Positions 10,350-18,882 of a stretch of DNA of 24,806 nt are shown piece by piece. Location of the stretch: NCBI GenBank assembly GCA_022578605.1, contig MU394187.1, positions 1-24,806 of the forward strand, read 5' to 3'. The stretch is from Camillea tinctor (taxonomy: Eukaryota > Ascomycota > Sordariomycetes > Xylariales > Xylariaceae). The notes under the pieces are model-generated. The model was given only the letters and a program-made list of their open reading frames with translations. It was not told the DNA's origin and searched no databases. The position numbers and the translations under genes were made by a program. How positions within the stretch are numbered: position 1 is the first letter of the stretch; each line of letters starts with the position of its first letter.

Positions 10350-11331
10350 CTACCACTGGCTGTCCTTGGCTTCGGTAGCACCCCACTCACCAGCCGGGGC
10401 ACCGGCGGTGGCACCGGCCCACTCGTCAGCCTGGCCATCCCAGCCGGCGGACTGGGCGGCGAAACCGGCGGGAGCGGTCTCCCATTCGCCAGCAGCAGCG
10501 AAGGTACCGGCCTCGATGGCCTGGGCACCGACTTCCTCAGTAGAGGGCAGCTTCTCCTCCTCGACCTTCTCCTCAGCCTCGGCTTCAGGGTCACGGTCTG
10601 TTAAGCAAGTTTGTTAGTATATATAGATGCAATAAGATGGGGAAATTGGACATACAGAAGTACAGATCAACCATGACGTCCCAGGGAATGTCACGGCTGG
10701 CGATGGTACCACGGATACGGAGGACCTCACGGGCGAGCATCCACCAGATGGCACCAATGGCGTGGCGACCCTTGTTGTTGGTGGGGATGGCAACGTCGAC
10801 GTACTCGGTGGGGGAGTCGGTGTCAGTCAGGCCAATGACGGGGATGTTGACGTAGGAAGCCTCCTTGATAGCCTGGGCATCGGTACGGGGGTCGGTGACG
10901 ATGATCAGACGGGGCTCCTTGAAGGATCGGGTGATGTAGTTGGTGAAGGAACCGGGGGTGAAACGACCGGCAATGGCAACGGCACCGGTGTGGGCAGCGA
11001 ACTTGAGGACGGCACGCTGACCGTAGGGACGGGCCGAGATGACACAGATGTCAGCGGGGTTGTCGACGGCGGCGATGATGCGGGCAGCGAGGACGATCTT
11101 CTCCCTGTTTTGTTACCTGATTAGCCATCGCATTGTTCTTTTTTGACTACTAAAAACATACCAGGTCTTGCCAACGTTGATGACATTGACTCCGTCAGCT
11201 CTGGTCTTCCAGAGGTAGGGTTCCATATGAACCTGCAGGTTCTTGGATCCGAGATGGCATTGCGCGGCCAGGAGGGTCTCGATGTCCTGGGACGTTGCGT
11301 GCATGCAAGCAGGAAGGTTTGCGGGTGCCAT
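10350..11331 (-). CDS. RPS0: 40S ribosomal protein S0 (uS2)
   Basis: Three exons on the minus strand: 11162-11331, 10656-11104 and 10350-10597, giving 288 aa, the usual fungal length. Introns are 57 and 58 nt (GTATGT...ACAG in both). The first splits the Trp codon of GKTW-EKI, and the second splits a Tyr in DLYFYRDPE. The protein starts MAPANLP and has the family motifs [19 protein letters not shown] and [14 protein letters not shown]. It is the uS2/laminin-receptor-type protein at the head of the small subunit, needed for 18S rRNA maturation. Its acidic tail has repeated EW/DEW motifs (GEWET, DEWAG, GEWGA) and ends KDSQW. The 5' leader is pyrimidine-rich, and a CTTAATCACAG just upstream could be the acceptor of a leader intron. 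Divergent from the uS15m gene. Confidence 0.97.
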
Positions 11332-11922
11332 TTTGAATTGGAAGCTTGCGCTGTGATTAAGAGGAAAAGAAGAAAAGGGAAAAGAATGAAGTGAGGGTGA
11401 AGAGGCTTGTTGCGCGAACGTCGAATTGAGGTTGCGAAAGAAAAGAAGAGAAAAAAAAAGTTCGCGATGATTTTCAACCAAAGAATTAAGAAAATAACTT
11501 GTGGGCAAAAGCTTTGGTTTTTCGCCTAAGGGTACTATTAAAAAAGAGTGGGGGGAGGGGGATTCCCTGTAATATCCACTAACCTAAAATCTGTGGTCTG
11601 CATATGGTCTGTGCAGGGAATGAAGACATCAACTCTAATCACTGGCAGTCAATTGAACTTTATTGACAGGTCAGGTGCTGACAGGCAAATCCGGATCATA
11701 TGAGTTTCCATTTCCCGAGTCCTGGACTGATAAGATAGACTGGATAGACTTTTTGATAGAAACCCCTACCATCAACCAGATGATGAGTGGGGCTGACAGC
11801 TGATGATTAGTAACCTCTACGAAATTTCACCTTTAGAAGACAGAGAGCTTCCACTTCCACTTCCACTCCCATCTCCAACTCTCCTACCAAAACCCAGCCT
11901 ATACGATCAGTTACCAACCAAC
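11332..11922. promoter_or_regulatory. shared divergent promoter region of S0 and uS15m genes
   Basis: This 591-bp region separates two divergently transcribed ribosomal protein genes, one cytosolic and one mitochondrial. On the S0 side there is a long pyrimidine-rich leader (seen on plus as purines, 11350-11460) and an A-tract near 11450-11458. A repeated CTGACAGG occurs around 11660-11685. On the uS15m side the leader has a CTTCCACTTCCACTTCCACT repeat at about 11849-11868. No specific factor site can be assigned from sequence alone. Confidence 0.5.
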
Positions 11923-13005
11923 ATGCCACCACGAATACCAGGCGTACAACGCCTCGGTACCTTCTCATGTAAGCTGAATTCCTCATTGCTCATGGCAATT
12001 GAGTCCCCCAATTCCCATTCCCCCCCTCCTTAGCAGGTCTGTTAATTGCATCTCCCTCTCTCCCCTCCTTCTCAACCCACAGTATGTCTCCGTCCCGCCG
12101 CTGTCAAGCCGTCCAACTCCAATCTCTCCCCCTCCCTCCTCCCCGTCACCCAGACCGCCTCCATGTCGCAGAAAGAGAAGAAGCGCCTCGCGAAGCAGGA
12201 CCCCTACCGCTGGGCCCAGATCCAGCAGCGTAAGGCCGCCCACCAGACGATACGGGAGCGCATCGAGGCCGAGCGCGCCGCCAAGCTGGGCGACCCCATC
12301 CGTGGCTCCATCACGCCCTTCGTGGAGTCGTTTGACTCGGGCGGGCAGGCCCCCCTCACGAGCCCCATCTTCGACAGCAACGGCAACACCGTCGAGCCCG
12401 CGCGCGAGCTGCCCACGTCGCCGCACATCCTGAACTACCAGATCCGGCAGGACGAGCTCGACGCCGCGGTGGAGAGCGCCCGCCAGCTGACCGAGCCCAT
12501 GCTCACCGCCGCCGACGAGGCCGACCCCGAGTTGTTCCAGCGCCGCAAGGACGCGCACGCCGCCCAGCACGACAAGGCCCTCGAGGTGCTGCGGCGCATC
12601 ACCCACCTCGACCAGGGCTCGGCCAAGGACCGGCGGCACGCCAACATCCGCCGGTGCATCGACACCTTCGGCCGGCACGAGACGGACCAGTTCCTGAGGC
12701 CCAGGGCGCTCGCGCGGGGGCAGGAGCGCGAGGAGAGGCCCGTGCGCGGCGGGCCCGATACGGGCAGCAGCGAGGTGCAGATCGCCATCCTGACGTCCAA
12801 GATCCGCATCGCCGCCAACCAGCTGGAGAAGAACCGGGGGTACAGGGACAAGGTCGGCCAGCGGGACCTGCGGCTCATGGTCCACCGGCGCCAGAAGCTG
12901 CTTAAATACATGCACCGCAAGGAGAGGGGCAGCGACAGGTGGAAGCACATGATCGAGACGCTGGGCTTGACCGAGGCTACTTGGAAGGGGCAGATCACGG
13001 TGTAG
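11923..13005 (+). CDS. MRPS28: mitochondrial small-subunit ribosomal protein uS15m
   Basis: Two exons, 11923-11968 and 12083-13005, joined in phase across a 114-nt intron (GTAAGC...CCACAG), give 322 aa. The short first exon (MPPRIPGVQRLGTFS) and the Ser/Pro/Arg-rich start look like a mitochondrial targeting presequence. The C-terminal S15 domain (about 235-315) carries DTGSSEVQIAILT (241-253), a region with RDLRLMVHRRQKLLKYMHR, and a SDRWKHMIETLGL end, all typical of uS15, which binds the central domain of small-subunit rRNA. The long N-terminal extension is usual for fungal mitochondrial members. The symbol follows the yeast name for uS15m; other fungi use different names. The frame is GC-rich with GC at third positions. 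Confidence 0.93.
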
Positions 13006-13706
13006 AGAGATGAGAAAAAGAAAAAAAAAAGTGACATGAGGCAGTGGTTTGAATGTACGACGAGTTGTATCATAAACCCCAGTTAAGCCCCCCCCGCTGC
13101 CACCTATAAAAAGTATATATACCTTGTAAGGAGAAAATAAAAAAGAGGAGAGAGAGGGGGGTAACACATATCAAAGACAGAGGAAGAGAGAGAAGAAAAG
13201 AAAAAGAGAGAAAATGCATAACCTATACCTGTATTTGCCATCTGCTGTGTTTAGTATGTAATATACAACGTCAGCCACCTTACACCCTCTTAAGAGAGAA
13301 ATACCCTCCTACTCCTTCTCCTCTTTTCAATCATCAGCACTCTTATCTTCTCCCCTGCTTCCTGTCTTATATCTATAGCATGATAACGCCACCATCAAAA
13401 GGGGAAAATATGTTTTGGGGCTCTTTCCTCTTTTTTTTCGACACCATCCTTCATGATATTTTGAGTTTCGTTCTTGCTGTCTCCGTCTTTTAAATCGATC
13501 TGTCACCTTTGAAAATAAAGAACTCCGCAAACTTTGCATAACATGATAAGAAAAAAAAAACAGAACACAATTCTTTGGTATCCACCCTAGAAAAAAATAA
13601 AGGAAAAAAAAATTCATTAATGCTACAGAAAATACGAAATCAACATGAGGTAACGGGCTAAGAAAAGGGACGGGAGGAAAAGAACTTCGACAATATGGTT
13701 CTTCGA
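13006..13706. other. convergent 3' regions of uS15m and VMA6 genes
   Basis: No gene. Purine-rich tracts (GAAAAAGAAAAA and GAGAGAGAGG around 13010-13215), T- and A-runs and TATA-like AT stretches fit 3' UTRs and polyadenylation regions of the two convergent genes. Open frames on the minus strand here are low-complexity. Confidence 0.6.
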
Positions 13707-15155
13707 TCAGAATACACTGATGTAGTTCCCGATCCTCTCCTTCTGGTTCTGGGCTATGCACTCGGCGATCCACGTGATGTTGCGTATTTCCTAGTCCATG
13801 GTCAGCTTGCTGTTTCTTCTCCTTCTTCTTGGCTGCTATCGCGGTGGAAAAGAAGAAGAAAAGGGGGGGAGGGTTCTTAGAGATGTAAATCCAGTCCAAA
13901 GGGGGAAAGGGGATTTATTAAAAGCAACCCTCTTCTCCCCTCTCCCCCCTCTTTTTTTTTTTTTTCCCTTTTTCTCTTCACAGAACGTACCTGCTCTCTA
14001 AGCTTCACCCAAGCGTACACAATAGCGTAGGTGAACTGCCGCGTGAAGGCATTCTTCGAGATCTCCATCTCCTTCTGGTAGAACATGTCCTCGAGGCTGC
14101 GCTCGTTGCCGCCGCTGCCGGACCCGCCGGCCATGTTGCCGGGACCCGCCGGCCCGCCCCCCAAGCCGGCCGCGTCGAAGAAGCCCTTGTAGTCGGACAC
14201 GCCGTCGACGGCCAGGCGCACGCCCTCGAAGTCGTCGCTGCGCGACAGCATCAGCGTGCCCTCGGGGTACAGCCGCCCGAAGCTCGGGTACAGCTTCTTG
14301 CGGTCGGCCTTGCTCAGGTCCGTGCCGAACGAGTTGAGCGTGATGTTGATGGCGCGGCGGTCGGCCTCGAACTCGAGGATCTCGCTCATGACCTCGGCGG
14401 TGGGCGTGCCCGCCATGTCCGGGTGCGCGTTCACGAAGGCGTAGAAGTCCTCCAGGTAGTTCTTGTACAGCGTGTTCCGCACGATCTCGATGTTCAGCTC
14501 GTCCAGGTCCTGGTGGCTCAGGCTGCCCTTGAAGTACGGCGCCAGCGGCGTCTCGATCAGCACGCTGTTGTACAGCTCCTCGATGTTGGTGGCCACGCAG
14601 AGCACCGGCATGGTCTCGAACCAGCCCAGGGGGTGGCAGCGCTCCAGCAGCTCGCGCGTGTCCCGCTCGTGCAGCGTGCCGGTGATCAGCAGGGCGACGT
14701 TGTCGATCATGTACCCGTAGGTCAGGTAGTCGAGGAACTGGGCGAGGGACCCGACGGCGTTGGCGCGCACGTAGCGGAACTCGGATACGAGCTTGTCGGT
14801 GGTCTTGGCGGCGAGACTGGAGGTGGACGGGTTCGGGGGGAGGGAGCCGAGAAAGTCGCCGTAAGCAGGGCCGAGCTGGAGCTTGAGGTCTAGTTTATCT
14901 GTGAGTTGTGGTTCTTGTTCTTGTCCTTGTCATTGTGAAGGTAACTGGTAATGCATACCATCGATGGTTTCGCATTGCGTCAAGTTGGAATAGTTGGCAC
15001 CGGTCAGAAGTCCGTTTCGATATCCCCGTACGATACCTTCGATGTAGCTGTTATTGTTGTTGATTCGATGTCAGTCTCCTGCTAGGAATAATTGAGAATA
15101 TATATATACAGAAATAAACTTACCCATTATTTACATTAAAAAAGAGGCCCTCCAT
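13707..15155 (-). CDS. VMA6: V-type proton ATPase subunit d
   Basis: Four exons on the minus strand: 15124-15155, 14959-15047, 13991-14898 and 13707-13790, all phase-consistent, give 370 aa, near the usual ~350-365. The protein starts MEGLFFNVNNGYIEGIVRGY, a hallmark of subunit d, and ends RNITWIAECIAQNQKERIGN plus YISVF. Motifs include QFLDYLTYGYMIDNVALLI and HPLGWFETM. Subunit d is a peripheral V0 protein that caps the c-ring and couples it to the central stalk in vacuolar and endosomal membranes. Residues about 284-305 are a Gly-rich insert (GLGGGPAGPGNMAGGSGSGG) in a surface part of the C-terminal region; similar low-complexity length variation is plausible in filamentous fungi. Introns are 76, 60 and 200 nt; the last is unusually long and has complementary purine and pyrimidine tracts. 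Divergent from NOP58. Confidence 0.97.
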
Positions 15156-15702
15156 GTTTGAGAAGATGGGATTTTAGTGTTGTTGCGATGTGATGTGATG
15201 TTGTTCGTGATAGTTTCTAAGTATCCATCCACTAAGTACTATGTAGGTAGTAAGTTGCAAATATAGGGAAGAGAGGTACAAAGTGGGAAAGCTTGCAGAT
15301 GGAATGTAATAAGTGCTCTCTCTCTTTTAGCGTCGAACACCCCCAAAGCAAGGACCACATGCATAGACCCATAAATTCATACTACACTACCCTTCTTACA
15401 GTTAGTGGGTTTCTTTAAGTTCACAAGCAGGCACAAGTTAGCTTCCACCAGCACCAGCCACTTCATCCCCACTCTCTGTGGCTAGAGAGCATAGCTCCTA
15501 GATTTTTTTTTTTCCTTCTCTTCTTTAAGCTTGCAGATGAATTCAATTTTTTTTTTTTTTTTTTACACTTTTCAACTTAGAAGCAAAATACTTACTCCCA
15601 CCACAGCTTTCTCTCGCAACATCCTTACTATAATCTCGACATCGCGACGAAGGAAGCTGCGCAGGGTCCTCAATTGGTAGTTTTATTATACTTCCTGCTG
15701 CA
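15156..15702. promoter_or_regulatory. shared divergent promoter region of VMA6 and NOP58
   Basis: This 547-bp region lies between two divergent housekeeping genes. On the NOP58 side are two T-runs (about 15503-15511 and 15546-15564), typical of nucleosome-depleted fungal promoters. A 13-bp direct repeat AAGCTTGCAGATG occurs at 15289-15301 and 15527-15539, about 134 bp and 164 bp from the VMA6 and NOP58 starts respectively. Confidence 0.5.
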
Positions 15703-17799
15703 ATGCCTCTCTTCGTTCTTGCCGAGACGCCTGCGGGGTGAGTTTTCCCTCTGCGATCATCCCAAGTCTCTCTACTGGCGCCGTGAATGAAAATGCTAAC
15801 ATCACTACAGCTACGGCCTGTTCAAGGCTAAAGACAAGAAGCTGCTCTCTCGAGATGACATCTCTCAGCAGCTCTCCAGCGCCGAGGCTGTCAATTCCAT
15901 GTAAGTCAATCCTAGGCACTCGTCAACTGCTTTCACTCGGATCTGTCTTCTCACACGACTTCTTCCAGGCTGTCGCTCAAGAAGATGGTCAAATTCGAGG
16001 ATTCCGCTCAAGCGCTCAGCGAATACTCCGCTCTCACCGAGGGCAAAGTCACCCCCATGCTCCAGAACCTGCTCGATGACATCAAGGAGGAGAGAAAGGC
16101 GTCCCTAGCCGTGGCCGACCCCAAGCTCGGTGCTGCCATCAATGTTCTTCCTGAACTCCAGATCTCCCCCGTCTCCGACTCCTCCACGAATGATCTGTTC
16201 CGCGCCATCAAGACCTACCTCCCTGAGCTGTTCCCTGAGATGGACTCCAGCTACCTGGGCAACATGGCTCTGGCCCTGTCCCACTCCATCTCCCGCCACA
16301 AGCTCAAGTTCTCCCCCGACAAGGTCGATGTTATGATTGTCCAGGCCATCAAGCTCCTCGATGATCTCGACAAGGAGTTGAACAACTACGCTATGAGGGT
16401 TAAGGAGTGGTATGGCTGGCATTTCCCCGAGATGGACCGCATTGTCAACGACAACCTTGCCTATGCTCGCATCATCATGGCCATGGGTGCGCGAGAGAAC
16501 GCCTCCAGCACCGACCTCTCCGAGATCCTGCCCGAAGACATTGAGACCCGGGTCAAGGCGGCTGCTGAAGTCAGTATGGGTACTGAGGTTGAGGAGATGG
16601 ACCTCGAGACCATCAAGATGCTGGCCGAGCAGGTCGTGAGCTTCACGGAATACCGCCAACAGCTTTCGCAGTACCTGACCTCGCGCATGAAGGCCATCGC
16701 ACCCAACCTAACCGAGATCCTCGGTGAGTTGGTCGGTGCCCGCCTCATCGCCCACACCGGTTCGCTTTTGAAGCTTGCCAAGAGCCCTGGCAGTACCATC
16801 CAGATCCTGGGTGCTGAGAAGGCTCTGTTCCGAGCCCTGAAGACCAAGCACGACACTCCGAAATACGGTCTGATCTACCACTCTTCTCTCGTTGGACAGG
16901 CTACCGGCAAGAACAAGGGCAAGATCGCTCGTATGCTCTCCGCCAAGGCTGCCCTGTGTCTTCGTGTCGATGCCCTCTCCGAACTTAACACGGAGGGTCT
17001 CGATGGCGAGGAGATTGCCATTGACGATGACGAAAGAGCCGATATGGGTATTAGGTTCCGTGCTAACCTTGAAGACAAGCTGAGGCAGCTAGAAGGCAAG
17101 CCGCTGCTCTCCAAGGGTACCAAGATCGGCCCCAATGGTACTGCCCCCTCTAAGTTCGAGGTCAAGGCAACCAGGAATTACAACACCGAGGCCGATGGTC
17201 TTGCTATTAGGGGTAGCAAGAAGCCATCCAAGCCGTTAATACAAGAAGTTGAGGATACGCCCATGGCAGACGAGGATAGCGACGAGGAAGAGCAGGATGA
17301 TTCAGATGACGAGATGGCCGAGGCAGAAAATGGTATGTTTACTATTATTTCCCCGCCGCCACACCGATCACATATGGTCTTTATTGATGAGTTTACTAAC
17401 ACATTAGCAGTAAAAGAAAAGGCTAAGAAGGAAAAGGAATCGAAGAAGGACAAGAAGTCTAGCAAGAAGGAGAAGAAAGCCGAAAAAGAGGCCGACGCCC
17501 CGGCCACACCTATACCATCAGGCGGCAAACTGTCAGAGGCAGACTATGCTCGACTAGCGGAACAAGCCGGTATCTCGGTCAAGAAGTTTAAGCGGAAGTT
17601 TGAGCGTGGCGACGTCAAGATGAACGGAGATGGCTCACCTCAAGTAGTCAGCAAGAAAGAGCTTAAGAAGCAGAAGAAGGCCGAGGCCAAGGCTGCTGCC
17701 ACCGCTGAGGAAGAGGCTTCTTCTAAGAAGCGAAAGCACGATGATGATGGTGCGGAGAAGAAGAGCAAGAAGAAGTCTAAGAAGGAGAAGGCTTCGTAG
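15703..17799 (+). CDS. NOP58: box C/D snoRNP core protein Nop58
   Basis: Four exons, 15703-15737, 15811-15900, 15969-17332 and 17411-17799, give 625 aa. Introns (73, 68, 78 nt) have GTGAGT, GTAAGT and GTATGT donors. The protein begins [20 protein letters not shown], diagnostic for Nop58 rather than Nop56. It has the NOP5NT region, a coiled-coil NOSIC region with [14 protein letters not shown], and the Nop RNP-binding domain with [11 protein letters not shown] (about 323-333) and [13 protein letters not shown]. The tail has an acidic segment ([15 protein letters not shown]) and Lys-rich KKE/KKD repeats ending SKKEKAS. With fibrillarin, Nop56 and Snu13 it forms the nucleolar 2'-O-methylation guide snoRNPs that act on pre-rRNA. 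The third intron is a multiple of three without an in-frame stop, so the unspliced frame also reads through. Confidence 0.97.
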
Positions 17800-18882
17800 A
17801 TAATTGCTCGTGCTCTTTTGTCTCTGTACCATATCAACGCAAAAGTGTAATTGCTGTTCTTGGTCATGGACGGCGGCGTTCCGGATAGGTCATACCAGTA
17901 CTTGGGTTTCTATGTAGGAGTTGATTTTTGCTGCCTCATGTCGATAGCTTTGTAGCTTAAATCCAACCGAGCTTCAATTGTTGTTCGTATTCATAATCTG
18001 ATATCGTTCGATTGCACCATTGGACCGATATCGAATTTGCATCACTACTTATGTGTGAGTATTAGGTGAGTACTATCATGCATGCTACAAAAAAGCTGTA
18101 GTCGGTTGACCCTATTTTAGTCAACACAGTCATCTGAAGTACGGTCCATCAATGGAGTTCACGAGTCTTCTACCAAAGCCCCAGTGATTTCCAGACCATA
18201 GACAAGACAATCGGACGACATTATAAATCTGTTTCTACGCTTAACCCTATCCCATACCACGGTCACAAGAAATACCTGCAGTATTACCCTAATATTATAC
18301 CTGTTATAATACGATCCAAATAGTGACTTATTGCCTTCGACCGTCTTCAAGTAAATCACAAGCCCCTTGAACATATCAATGAGGATACCTTGGCGTAGAT
18401 CTCTTGCCAATACTACAATTAACAAATAGCCGGAGACTAGAGTTATACGAAATACACCGATGGGTTAATTCATACAATGGTGAGAGGGGAGTCCTGATGA
18501 GGAAGGTATGCAGGAACATGGTGGTGCCGGCACCGGGTCGAATATTCCCAGTCGTCTTCTGCGAATAGACGTGCCGTATGCAACCCTAGCTAACTCCATA
18601 AGGGCTTTGATTTCCCATCTATCAGGGACAGAGTAAAAGACCCAAGACATCAGACTATACCCCGCAGCTACCCATGTCGATCTCGAGATAGTCCTTGAAT
18701 ACGAAGTAGCAATGAGATTGTAAGCGCTGCAATGAAGAAGATAGTCGAATTAGCGGAAGATAGCCGGTTGACTATTTTGACTATTTAGGCAATGTATGTT
18801 GTCGCGATGGATATAATAGAGCAAGAGCCCTAAGTGCATCAAAGCTTGATTCGTGTGAGGCATCTACTATGAATGATAGGTC
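17800..18882. other. intergenic, no gene supported
   Basis: Minus-strand frames of 88 and 61 codons (18159-18425, 18465-18650) lack protein-like character. A small dyad GTTGAC...GTCAAC lies at 18105-18125. A related CGGTTGACTATTTTGACTA lies at about 18764-18782, forming a direct repeat some 660 bp apart. The last 100 bp include the promoter of the glycosidase-like gene. Confidence 0.5.

Noticed and set aside
10269..11124. Plus-strand frames of 111 and 120 codons with Gly/Thr/Asp-rich products
   Set aside because: Antisense shadows of the ribosomal protein S0 exons.
11983..13167. 394-codon minus-strand frame opposite the uS15m gene
   Set aside because: It is the antisense shadow of a GC-rich coding region (third-position GC leaves opposite frames open) and its product is low-complexity Leu/Val/Gly/Arg. 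The plus-strand frame has clear S15 motifs.
13327..13899. 190-codon minus-strand frame over the VMA6 3' end
   Set aside because: It runs through the 3' UTR, the last VMA6 exon in the wrong frame, and the intron. The composition is low-complexity and splice signals favour VMA6.
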